Source: Lachnospiraceae bacterium
Lineage (GTDB): Bacteria > Bacillota > Clostridia > Lachnospirales > Lachnospiraceae
Reading direction: 5' to 3'
DNA length: 13,073 nt
Assembly: GCA_021199395.1 (NCBI GenBank)
Contig: JAJQIE010000252.1
Location: forward strand, 1 to 13,073
Shown here: positions 7,003 to 13,073 of the stretch, piece by piece
How positions within the stretch are numbered: the first letter of the stretch is position 1
Layout: each line of letters opens with the position of its first letter
Made by a program: the position numbers and the translations under genes
The notes under the pieces: generated by a model
What the model saw: the letters and a program-made list of their open reading frames with translations, nothing else
Told to the model about the DNA's origin: nothing
Databases searched by the model: none

Positions 7003-7087
7003 TATGCTAAAGCATTATCTTTCCAAACATCCAAATAAACTTCCCCGGTGCCTTTCCACAACAGCAGCCAAAATCCGGCAAAAGCCT

Positions 7088-7462
7088 CTATTCCTGGTCG
7101 CTCGCATCCGCTGGTTCTGCCCCATCTTCCAGTCTGCTTGCATCTACCGCCCCTGTCTCGTCTTCCAGGCCACTCACTTCTTCCGGTTCTGCCCCTGCTT
7201 CCGGGCTGCTCACTTCTTCCGCCTCTGACCCTGCTTCCGGGCTGTTCTCAGCATGGCTTTCCTGAGAATCCTCCTTACGCATCGACCATACGCAAAACCC
7301 GATCAGCGCTGCTCCCGCTGCTGCAAAGGCAACGGCAAACAGCGCCATGATTGTCTGATTGGCTTCCATCTCGTCCAATCCCTGAAATAACTGCCACGCT
7401 GTATATAAAAGATAGGCTCCGGCGATTGCGTAGAAGCCTCTGCGCATTTTATCCTTGTCCAA
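7088..7462 (-). CDS. Small membrane protein with two helices and an acidic repetitive tail
   Basis: No family recognised. From the chosen TTG start (7462) it is 124 residues: LDKDKMRRGF, a first helix (YAIAGAYLLYTAWQLF), a short acidic loop, a second helix (TIMALFAVAFAAAGAALIGF) and a basic WSMRKED stop-transfer patch. A tail of about 55 residues follows, rich in E, A, S, P and D, with loose repeats (SPEAGSEAEEVS, SPEAGAEPEEVS, LEDGAEPADAS). By the positive-inside rule both ends are probably cytoplasmic. TTG is preferred because AGGAGG (7470-7475) is exactly 7 nt upstream; the first ATG (MRRGF) is 22 nt from it, and the longer frame from 7564 runs through the 129-bp repeat element. Transcribed in the same direction as the epimerase gene. 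Confidence 0.7.
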   Translation of the reverse strand: MDKDKMRRGFYAIAGAYLLYTAWQLFQGLDEMEANQTIMALFAVAFAAAGAALIGFCVWSMRKEDSQESHAENSPEAGSEAEEVSSPEAGAEPEEVSGLEDETGAVDASRLEDGAEPADASDQE

Positions 7463-7477
7463 TTTTATACCTCCTCT

Positions 7478-7606
7478 AATTATAGGAAACGACATTAGTC
7501 GTTTCCTTTTGCGCCGACCGCAAGGCTGCGCAGCAGCCATTCCATATGCGGTCGTGTGCATCAAATTATAGTGAACGACAAATTATTTTTGTCGTTTACT
7601 ATAATT
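7478..7606. mobile_element. 129-bp MITE-like palindromic element with 16-bp terminal inverted repeats
   Basis: Ends AATTATAGGAAACGAC (7478-7493) and GTCGTTTACTATAATT (7591-7606) are inverted copies at 15 of 16 bases and are flanked on both sides by TCT (possible 3-bp target duplication, weak). Internal structure: a 9-bp perfect hairpin at 7485-7506 (GGAAACGAC/GTCGTTTCC); nested arms CGACCGCA/TGCGGTCG around GGCTGC/GCAGCC within about 7511-7556; and a 20-bp hairpin at 7563-7607, fully paired in plus-strand RNA with one G-U. It has no coding capacity of its own. It lies across the 3' end of the epimerase gene. Confidence 0.6.
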
Positions 7607-8505
7607 TCTATGCTCCAGGTGCTGGAATAGGTTTTACCGCCCTCCAGCCCGATCAGATCTGACTGGCAGGAAAAATCCTCAATAATCCCGTCACGGGATG
7701 GCAGAGACGTCCACGGCTCAACACAGACATATGGCGCGTCTTTTTTCACAGCATGCCAGAAGCCGATATACATAAAGTCAGGATACCGCACCGTGACGCT
7801 CCGTTTTCCCCTGTCACTGGCAATTCGTACCGTTTTGGGCGCATGTTTAAGCACAATCGCGTCATGATCGAACAACTCATGCCGCAGCGGAATCCGCCTG
7901 TCGTTTTCCAGCAAATACGGCTCATCACGTCCGGTCAGAAAGCACGCGTCGGTAAAGCCCACTCTGTATGGGTGAGACGGCCGGTCGAACTCAAGAAAAT
8001 AATCCTCAAAAGAAAGCCCTTCCTCCATCGGCACACTAAAGCCCGGATGTCCGCCCAGCCCAAAATACATCCGCTCCGTTCCGGTGTTTTCTACGGAAGT
8101 CGTGATAAAAAGCTGCTTTCCTTTAAGCGCGTAGGTAATTCGGTAAATAAAGTCAGACGGATACTGCTCTCTGATCTGTTCCGTACTGTCCAGCCGGAAG
8201 GTCATGTGATCTGCCGCCGGGTGTATTGAAAAGGCATTTTCATCACATGCCGGGGCTTCCAGGGCAAGTGTCTGGTACTTGACCAGGCCGTGTATTTTCA
8301 TATTATATGTTTTCCCATCCAGTGTATAAGCTCCATCTGTCAGCCGTGCGACATACGGAAAAATATTTGGCGCTTTTTCGCTCCATATGGCAGGATCCGC
8401 CTGCCAGAGATATTCTGTGCCGTCCGCGCTTTTGATCGACTGCAGCTCTGCGCCCGCATCGCTTGCGGTCACAGTCAGATATTCATTTTTAATCGTGTAT
8501 TCCAT
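7561..8505 (-). CDS. Aldose 1-epimerase family protein (LacX type)
   Basis: Galactose-mutarotase-like enzyme, 314 residues, cytoplasmic, likely interconverting alpha and beta anomers of an aldose or a sugar phosphate. Family marks: AGAELQSIKSADGTEYLW near the N-terminus, IHGLVK with His72, GLGGHPGFSVP with His153, and VCVEPW with Glu263; the latter two are the expected acid and base. Start ATG 8505 has AAAGGAG and AAAAGGGG upstream. The last 14 residues (301-314, IIVNDKNNLSFTII) are encoded entirely by the inverted-repeat element, so the native C-terminus and stop appear to have been replaced. The catalytic core is intact and activity is probably kept. Substrate not determinable. Confidence 0.9.
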   Translation of the reverse strand: MEYTIKNEYLTVTASDAGAELQSIKSADGTEYLWQADPAIWSEKAPNIFPYVARLTDGAYTLDGKTYNMKIHGLVKYQTLALEAPACDENAFSIHPAADHMTFRLDSTEQIREQYPSDFIYRITYALKGKQLFITTSVENTGTERMYFGLGGHPGFSVPMEEGLSFEDYFLEFDRPSHPYRVGFTDACFLTGRDEPYLLENDRRIPLRHELFDHDAIVLKHAPKTVRIASDRGKRSVTVRYPDFMYIGFWHAVKKDAPYVCVEPWTSLPSRDGIIEDFSCQSDLIGLEGGKTYSSTWSIEIIVNDKNNLSFTII

Positions 8506-8629
8506 AATGCCCCTTTTCTCCTTTCGCCATCCGCAGCATTACAGCCCTTTGCCTTTTATTTATTATTTCAGTATAAGCAGAAATACGCAAAAATGCAAGT
8601 GCCGGAAAAGGGAATCCGGAGGCTTCTAC

Positions 8630-8654
8630 ACATGGAAGAAAAGCCATGTTTTTT
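8630..8654 (+). terminator. Terminator-like hairpin upstream of the alkyltransferase promoter
   Basis: ACATGG (8630-8635) pairs with CCATGT (8644-8649) over an 8-nt loop and is followed by six T (8649-8654). It reads on the plus strand in the divergent region 8506-8775, where no plus-strand gene precedes it. It may shield the next gene from readthrough, or end an undetected short RNA. Confidence 0.35.
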
Positions 8655-8691
8655 ATATAGAAAGTTATTTTAAAATATCATTAGAAACATA

Positions 8692-8720
8692 TTGACTTCT
8701 CATTAGCAATTTGTTATTAT
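8692..8720 (+). promoter_or_regulatory. Promoter of the alkyltransferase-Uma2 gene
   Basis: TTGACT (8692-8697), 17-bp spacer, TATTAT (8715-8720). The predicted start near 8727 gives a leader of about 50 nt with AAAGGAGGG about 6 nt before ATG 8776. No Ada-type operator is evident. Confidence 0.65.
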
Positions 8721-8775
8721 GCAATTATAAATTTTTATATTAATTCTACTTCGTGCAGGTAAAGGAGGGTTTCCG

Positions 8776-9894
8776 ATGAAAGGCCAAAATAAAATAGCAT
8801 TATACAGGACCTGTTATGAGTCTCCGATCGGCAGACTCTGTCTGGAAGAGGATGGCGAGGCGCTCACCGCTTTATATAAGGTCGACAGGGAAGCCGTCCT
8901 GCCTTCGAGCACGGCGGGGGAGCGTTTCCACTCAGAGCTTCTGCGGCGCACCTGTATGGAGCTGGACGAATATTTTGCAGGAAAACGGATTGCGTTCGAC
9001 ATACCGCTGCATCTTCACGGGACGGTATTTCAGATGAAGGTCTGGAATGCATTGAGGGAAATTCCTTATGGGGAGACAAGAAGCTATTCGGATATTGCCA
9101 GGCAGATCGGGCAGCCAAAGGCCTGCCGCGCGGTCGGCGGCGCGAACAATAAAAATCCGATTCTCCTTCTGGTTCCCTGCCACCGCGTTGTCGGAAAAGG
9201 CGGCGCTCTGACCGGATTTGCCTGCGGGCTCGATATAAAGGAATATCTTCTGAAAATGGAAGCGGAAAATTTCTCTCGGAAAAGCGCAGATGAGATTGTC
9301 TGTGAAGCTCCGTTTGAGTACATCCCAAAACGTGACGGCGGATATACGCTGGAGGATTATTATGCGCTGCCGGATGATCAGCGCGTGGAGCTGATTGATG
9401 GCGTGTTTTATGATATGGCAGCGCCCGCGGTTTCGCACCAGATCGCATCCTTTCACATAGGCCGGCAGTTAGCAGATTTTATTGACACACAAAATGGAGT
9501 CTGTCTGCCGCTTATCTCTCCCGTGGACGTCCAGCTCGACTGCGATGACCGCACGATGGTTCAGCCGGATGTTCTGGTCGTCTGCGATCGGAGCAAGGTC
9601 ATCAACCGCTGCATTTATGGAGCGCCGGATCTGGTAATAGAGGTTTTGTCTGAGTCAACTGCGCGAAAGGATCAGACCATCAAGCCTGCAAAGTACCGCG
9701 GCGCGGGCGTGAGGGAATACTGGATGATTGATCTGAGGAAGGAAAAGGTCATACTCTATGATTTTGAGCACGGCATCGATCCGATTATATTCGGCATGGA
9801 TAAACCGGTTTCGGTTCGAATCTTTGATGGAAAATGCAAAATTCGATTTGATGAGCTCCGTGAAGAAGTACGTCCATTGCTCGCTTCCCGGTAA
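8776..9894 (+). CDS. Methylated-DNA-[protein]-cysteine S-methyltransferase fused to a Uma2 family endonuclease domain
   Basis: One uninterrupted 372-residue frame with two domains. Residues about 7-162 are a complete O6-alkylguanine-DNA alkyltransferase (Ogt/MGMT): FQMKVWNALREIPYGETRSY, CRAVGGANNKNP (118-128), and PCHRVVG (134-140) with the methyl-accepting Cys135. A linker of about 25 residues follows. Residues about 188-365 are a Uma2 (DUF820) domain of the PD-(D/E)XK nuclease fold: YTLEDYYALPDDQRVELIDG, PVDVQLD, TMVQPDVLVVCD (260-271, Asp265) and PDLVIEVLSESTARKD (284-299, Asp285, Glu289), then KYRGAGVREYWMIDL. The start has a strong ribosome binding site. The first domain repairs O6-alkylguanine by irreversible transfer to cysteine; the Uma2 function is unknown. 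In Lachnospiraceae, Uma2 proteins normally stand alone, so the fusion is notable. Confidence 0.9.
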   Translation: MKGQNKIALYRTCYESPIGRLCLEEDGEALTALYKVDREAVLPSSTAGERFHSELLRRTCMELDEYFAGKRIAFDIPLHLHGTVFQMKVWNALREIPYGETRSYSDIARQIGQPKACRAVGGANNKNPILLLVPCHRVVGKGGALTGFACGLDIKEYLLKMEAENFSRKSADEIVCEAPFEYIPKRDGGYTLEDYYALPDDQRVELIDGVFYDMAAPAVSHQIASFHIGRQLADFIDTQNGVCLPLISPVDVQLDCDDRTMVQPDVLVVCDRSKVINRCIYGAPDLVIEVLSESTARKDQTIKPAKYRGAGVREYWMIDLRKEKVILYDFEHGIDPIIFGMDKPVSVRIFDGKCKIRFDELREEVRPLLASR

Positions 9895-9922
9895 ATTACA
9901 GGAAATGACGTTAGCCGTTTTC
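9894..9922 (+). repeat. Solo relative of the left half of the 129-bp element, overlapping the stop codon
   Basis: Starts on the last A of the TAA stop of the fusion gene. It matches 7478-7506 at 24 of 29 bases, all differences being transitions, and is followed by TTTT like its relative. It can fold as an imperfect hairpin (GGAAATGAC against GCCGTTTTC, with wobbles and one mismatch) and may act as the terminator. No matching right end is seen nearby. From 9923 to 10050 I see only AT-rich sequence with no gene. Confidence 0.5.
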
Positions 9923-10050
9923 TTTTACCCGGTTCCTCCAGAATCCGGTTCCTTCAGAATCCGCACTCTGTTTTGATCTGTACTTTCTGTATCTATACGA
10001 TTTTTACAAAATTTTTATTATTTTTACTTTTTCTTTGGAAATATCTTTGA

Positions 10051-10080
10051 TTGACAATTTTACGGAAAGAATTTTATAAT
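10051..10080 (+). promoter_or_regulatory. Strong consensus promoter upstream of the ammonium transporter
   Basis: Perfect TTGACA (10051-10056), 18-bp spacer, perfect TATAAT (10075-10080). The predicted start near 10087 is about 200 nt before the ATG at 10288. The transcript enters a strong hairpin within about ten bases. Confidence 0.7.
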
Positions 10081-10081
10081 A

Positions 10082-10137
10082 ATGGCACAACAACAAAGGC
10101 GTTGGAGAATTTTCTCCGGCGCCTTTTCTGTTGCCAT
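10082..10137 (+). promoter_or_regulatory. Structured leader hairpin with terminator-like tail (attenuator or end of a short RNA)
   Basis: Inner stem 10095-10108 with 10113-10126: 14 bp including two G-U pairs, loop ATTT, then a T-rich TTTTCTGTT (10124-10132). Outer arms ATGGCACAACA (10082-10092) and TGTTGCCAT (10129-10137) can extend the stem with one bulged C. A second hairpin (CAGGG/CCCTG, about 10143-10154) follows, and CCCCGG/CCGGGG (about 10232-10258) lies before the ribosome binding site. No known riboswitch class recognised. Confidence 0.5.
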
Positions 10138-10178
10138 GCCGCAGGGATACCCTGTCGCGGAGATTGACCACGATACCT

Positions 10179-10206
10179 TTGGAATGGACTGGCAGTCAGC
10201 TATGAT
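10179..10206 (+). promoter_or_regulatory. Possible second promoter of the ammonium transporter
   Basis: TTGGAA (10179-10184), 16-bp spacer, TATGAT (10201-10206). If used, it would bypass the upstream hairpin. Weaker than the 10051 promoter; supported only by hexamer match. Confidence 0.3.
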
Positions 10207-10287
10207 AGCGCGAACTGCGGCATGGAGCCCCCGGATATTTATTCTGGCTATGCCGGGGAGCATTTATCAAAAAGAGGAGGAGATATT

Positions 10288-12030
10288 ATGACAGAAGAAA
10301 TTTTGAGTGCCATCAACGGAGAAGTATTCGGTGTCTGGTTCCTGATCGGCGCCGCGCTTGTTTTCTGGATGCAGGCGGGCTTCGCAATGGTGGAGGCCGG
10401 TTTCACCAGGGCAAAAAACACCGGCAACATTCTGATGAAGAACCTGATGGATTTCTGTATCGGAACCATCATGTTCATCCTGATCGGTTTTGGGCTGCTG
10501 CTCGGCGAGGATGTAGTCGGACTGATTGGAAAGCCCGGCTTTGACATTTTTACCAGCTATGAAAATTTTGACTGGTCAAACTTTGTATTCAACCTTGTAT
10601 TCTGCGCAACGACTGCCACGATCGTTTCCGGAGCTATGGCAGAGCGCACCAAATTCCTGTCCTACTGCATTTATTCAGCCGTAATTTCCGCGCTGATTTA
10701 TCCGATCGAGGCACACTGGATCTGGGGCGGCGGCTGGCTTGCTCAGATAGGCTTCCACGATTTTGCCGGCTCCTGCGCAATCCATATGGTCGGCGGTATC
10801 TCCGCGCTGATCGGCGCAAAGATTCTCGGTCCCCGAATCGGAAAATTTGAGACGGATAAATCCGGCAATATAACAAAAGTAAACGCTTTTCCGGGACACA
10901 ACCTCCCGCTTGGCTGCCTTGGCTGCTTCATCCTGTGGCTTGGCTGGTACGGCTTCAACGGCGCGGCATGTACCTCAGTGGAACAGCTCGGTTCTGTTTT
11001 CCTGACTACTACTGTGGCTCCCGCTACTGCGACAGTCGTATGTATGATTTTCACATGGATAAAATACGGCAAACCGGATGTTTCCATGTGTCTGAACGCT
11101 TCTCTGGCGGGCCTTGTAGCGATTACCGCCCCCTGCGATGTGACTGACTGCTTTGGCGCTCTGGTCATCGGCGCGGTCGCGGGTCTGCTCGTAGTGTTCG
11201 GTGTGTGGCTTCTGGATAATAAGCTCCGCATTGATGATCCGGTCGGCGCGGTCGCGGTGCATATGATGAATGGTATCTGGGGTACCATCGCAGTCGGGCT
11301 GTTCGCCACCACATCCGCTCCGGGCAATGATACTCTGGTCGGGCTCTTTTACGGGGGAGGCTTCAGTCTTCTCGGAACACAGCTGATCGGTTTTGTGGCG
11401 GTAGCCGCATGGACCGCGGTAACGATTACGATCACATTCTCCATTATCAAAGCGATTTTCGGACTTCGTGTTCCCGAAGAGGAAGAAATCATCGGCCTGG
11501 ACGCGACCGAGCACGGTCTGCCGTCCGCATACGCAGGCTTTTCCATTATGGATGTCTCCAATACAGCGCTGAGCGTCAATGACAACACGCAGCTTGGCAA
11601 CGATGATTACGTGACTGCCACGGAAGCGCAGAAGGGCGCAGCGATCAAGGTGGTCAGGACTCCGGCTTCCGAAACCGGAATCTACAAGGTATCCATCATC
11701 TCCAGGCTGTCCCGCTATGATGTGCTGAGAAAAGCAATGAACGATATCGGCGTCACCGGCATGACCGTGACACAGGTAATGGGCTGCGGCATCCAGAAGG
11801 GCGCAGGCGAGAAGTACCGCGGAGTCGAGCTGGACGCTACGCTGCTCCCCAAGGTAAAGGTCGAAATCATTATCGGAAATATTCCGGTCGATACCGTTAT
11901 AGAAGCCGCAAAGAAAGCGCTTTACACCGGCCATATCGGCGACGGCAAAATCTTTGTCTACAGTGTGGATAAGGTGGTTAAGGTTCGCACCGGCGAGGTG
12001 GATCTGGCGGCCCTCAATGATGTAGAATAG
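10288..12030 (+). CDS. Ammonium transporter (Amt) with fused C-terminal PII nitrogen-sensor domain
   Basis: 580 residues from ATG 10288, which has AGGAGG a few bases upstream; an in-frame longer reading from 10222 lacks homology. Residues about 10-400 are the Amt channel with eleven expected helices and no extra signal peptide. Visible pore residues: Phe105, Asp158 in FHDFAG, the twin histidines His166 (IHMVGG) and His325 (VHMMNGIWGT), and Phe223. The Amt tail motif GLDATEHG (403-410) is present. After a linker (about 420-463), residues 465-570 form a full PII protein: YKVSIISRLSRYDVL, a T-loop with Tyr510 in KYRGVE, LPKVKVEIIIG, and the B-loop TGHIGDGKIFV (547-557). The protein should conduct ammonium and carry its own ATP/2-oxoglutarate-responsive gate. 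Hairpin TGTAAA/TTTACA (12035-12050) follows the stop. Confidence 0.95.
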   Translation: MTEEILSAINGEVFGVWFLIGAALVFWMQAGFAMVEAGFTRAKNTGNILMKNLMDFCIGTIMFILIGFGLLLGEDVVGLIGKPGFDIFTSYENFDWSNFVFNLVFCATTATIVSGAMAERTKFLSYCIYSAVISALIYPIEAHWIWGGGWLAQIGFHDFAGSCAIHMVGGISALIGAKILGPRIGKFETDKSGNITKVNAFPGHNLPLGCLGCFILWLGWYGFNGAACTSVEQLGSVFLTTTVAPATATVVCMIFTWIKYGKPDVSMCLNASLAGLVAITAPCDVTDCFGALVIGAVAGLLVVFGVWLLDNKLRIDDPVGAVAVHMMNGIWGTIAVGLFATTSAPGNDTLVGLFYGGGFSLLGTQLIGFVAVAAWTAVTITITFSIIKAIFGLRVPEEEEIIGLDATEHGLPSAYAGFSIMDVSNTALSVNDNTQLGNDDYVTATEAQKGAAIKVVRTPASETGIYKVSIISRLSRYDVLRKAMNDIGVTGMTVTQVMGCGIQKGAGEKYRGVELDATLLPKVKVEIIIGNIPVDTVIEAAKKALYTGHIGDGKIFVYSVDKVVKVRTGEVDLAALNDVE

Positions 12031-12065
12031 ATGATGTAAACAAATTTACACCCGCCTGTGCTCAA

Positions 12066-12100
12066 GCGGATAGGGGGATTATCCGCACCCCCCTGTCCGC
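12066..12100. terminator. Two mutually exclusive hairpins between convergent genes
   Basis: Arm GCGGATA (12066-12072) can pair with TATCCGC (12080-12086), or the longer arm GCGGATAGGGGG (12066-12077) can pair with CCCCCTGTCCGC (12089-12100, one G-U). There is no T-run on either strand, so classical termination is uncertain. It lies between the transporter stop at 12030 and the DegV stop at 12116. Confidence 0.45.
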
Positions 12101-12115
12101 CGCTGTGCCAGTTCC

Positions 12116-12991
12116 TTACTGTTTTCTCTCCGCTCCCCAGTAAATCAGGGAAAACATCCCTGGTCCGGTATGCGCTCCTATGATCGGGCACAGCATCGTG
12201 ATTTTTATATCCACATCCGGATTTACTTTCAGAACCATCGCCTTGAATTCCTCGGCGGTATCCTTACAGTCCGCGCAGCAGATATAGACGGTATTGCCAA
12301 GGGACGGATCATACGACTCAGCAAACCGTTCAATGATATAGTGCATGGCCTGTCTGCTGCCGCGTTTTTTTGCGATCGTATCCAGTTCGCCGGACGGATT
12401 GATATTCAGGACGGGCTTAATGTTCAAAGCCGTCCCCACAAAGGCAGTCGTCGCGGATACTCTTCCGCCGCGCTTCAGGTAAATCAGATCCTCCACCATA
12501 AACCAGTAATTAATCTTTTTCGCGTTTTCACAGAGCCAGGCTGCGTTTTCTTCCAGCGTCATACCCGCCGCACGGTTTTTACATGCTGCTTCCGCCAGTA
12601 TTCCCATGCCCCCTGTCGCTCCGAGACTGTCCACGACCTCAATTCTGGCATCCGTATAGTCTTCTTTTATCGTGTCCACTGCCAGAAGCGCGGATTCATA
12701 GGTCTTGCTGAGGCCACTGGAAAGCGCGATATACAGAATTCCCTTCCCCTCTTTCACAGAGGGCAGAAATGTCTGCTCATAATGGTACGGGGTAATCTGG
12801 CTCGTCTGCGTAGGGATATTCTGCCGCATACTCTCGTAGAAATTGTGCATGGTTTCATCGCTCTCCGGTCCCACGGCGCGATGTGTTTCCTCGCCAAGCG
12901 TATACTCCATCGGAACATAGCGGAGGTCATTTTCCGCAGCCACCTTCTCATCGATATCAAGCGACATATCCACAAAAATTTCGTAATTCAT
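12116..12991 (-). CDS. DegV family fatty-acid-binding protein
   Basis: 291-residue cytoplasmic protein of the DegV/FakB family, which binds a fatty acid and in Firmicutes can present it to the FakA kinase for phospholipid synthesis. Motifs: TSQITP (63-68, Ser64), IALSSGLSKTY (88-98, Ser91/92), VVDSLGATGGMG, DLIYLKRGGRVSA (168-180) and GAHTGPG (272-278). Full family length. MNYEIF at 12991 is preferred as start because AGGAAAGG (13000-13007) lies 8 nt upstream; the ATG at 12997 is only 2 nt from it. It converges with the ammonium transporter. No FakA gene lies in the window, so fatty acid kinase partnership is family inference. Confidence 0.93.
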   Translation of the reverse strand: MNYEIFVDMSLDIDEKVAAENDLRYVPMEYTLGEETHRAVGPESDETMHNFYESMRQNIPTQTSQITPYHYEQTFLPSVKEGKGILYIALSSGLSKTYESALLAVDTIKEDYTDARIEVVDSLGATGGMGILAEAACKNRAAGMTLEENAAWLCENAKKINYWFMVEDLIYLKRGGRVSATTAFVGTALNIKPVLNINPSGELDTIAKKRGSRQAMHYIIERFAESYDPSLGNTVYICCADCKDTAEEFKAMVLKVNPDVDIKITMLCPIIGAHTGPGMFSLIYWGAERKQ

Positions 12992-13035
12992 TTTCATTTC
13001 CTTTCCTGTTAGATTATTTGTAACTATTCAGGACA

Positions 13036-13060
13036 GTACCTCGCACTTGCTGCGAGGTAC
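13036..13060. repeat. Perfect palindromic hairpin at the right edge
   Basis: GTACCTCGCA (13036-13045) and TGCGAGGTAC (13051-13060) form a perfect 10-bp stem with loop CTTGC. It lies about 45 bp upstream of the DegV start and has no T-run. It may be an operator, a leader hairpin or one copy of a dispersed intergenic repeat; one copy cannot tell. Confidence 0.5.
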
Positions 13061-13073
13061 GTATGAACATGAT

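Noticed and set aside
6935..7350. Plus-strand frames opposite the acidic-tail gene
   Set aside because: Their cysteine/phenylalanine-rich or proline/leucine-rich repeats are reverse-strand shadows of the E/A/S/P tail, with no ribosome binding site.
10087..10287. ANTAR-type two-hairpin antiterminator in the amt leader
   Set aside because: Only about ten bases lie between the predicted start and the terminator-like stem, and I find no pair of hexaloops with the A-1, G-4 pattern.
10082..10291. Plus-strand frame of 69 codons ahead of the ammonium transporter as a leader gene
   Set aside because: It begins before or at the predicted transcription start, has no ribosome binding site, runs through a strong hairpin and overlaps the transporter start in another frame.
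10975..11934. 319-codon minus-strand frame opposite the ammonium transporter
   Set aside because: Composition is antisense-like (rich in H, R, D, C), and the plus strand carries an unmistakable Amt-PII protein over the same bases.

Overview
The window looks like the chromosome of a gut-type Clostridia, most likely Lachnospiraceae. GC is moderate (near 50 percent by eye), ribosome binding sites are strong AGGAGG types, and several encoded families are typical of that group: a maltodextrin ABC operon without its own ATPase, DegV, a Uma2 nuclease with the Lachnospiraceae-style sequence, and an AmtB-PII fusion. The family placement is inference from recognised sequences; no search was run.

Left part (1-4616, minus strand): a carbohydrate operon read right to left as solute-binding protein, two membrane permeases, and 4-alpha-glucanotransferase. 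It starts at an extended -10 promoter near 4588-4616. A cre/LacI-type operator overlaps the predicted transcription start, and a leader of about 300 nt carries five tandem 33-bp repeats. The transporter would import malto-oligosaccharides and the glucanotransferase would rearrange them in the cytoplasm. The glucanotransferase frame has an in-frame stop just after its nucleophile motif, with recognisable coding continuing beyond it.

Middle (4743-8505): a GNAT acetyltransferase gene on the minus strand is split by one in-frame TGA into an N-terminal piece and a GNAT piece. Next come a cyclophilin-type prolyl isomerase on the plus strand with its own promoter, a small two-helix membrane protein with an acidic tail (minus), and a LacX-type aldose 1-epimerase (minus). 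A 129-bp element with 16-bp terminal inverted repeats lies between the last two. It supplies the last 14 codons and the stop of the epimerase gene.

Right part (8692-13073): on the plus strand, a single 372-residue ORF fuses an O6-alkylguanine-DNA alkyltransferase to a Uma2 (PD-(D/E)XK-type) domain. A relative of the left half of the 129-bp element overlaps its stop codon. Then comes an ammonium transporter whose C-terminus is a complete PII signalling domain, preceded by a consensus promoter that runs straight into a strong hairpin with a T-rich tail. A DegV lipid-binding gene converges on it from the minus strand.

The points most worth a second look are the alkyltransferase-Uma2 fusion, the 129-bp MITE-like element and its solo relative, the tandem-repeat leader of the sugar operon, the TGA-split GNAT gene, and the promoter-hairpin arrangement in front of the AmtB-PII gene. 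I see no rRNA, tRNA, CRISPR array, transposase or phage gene.
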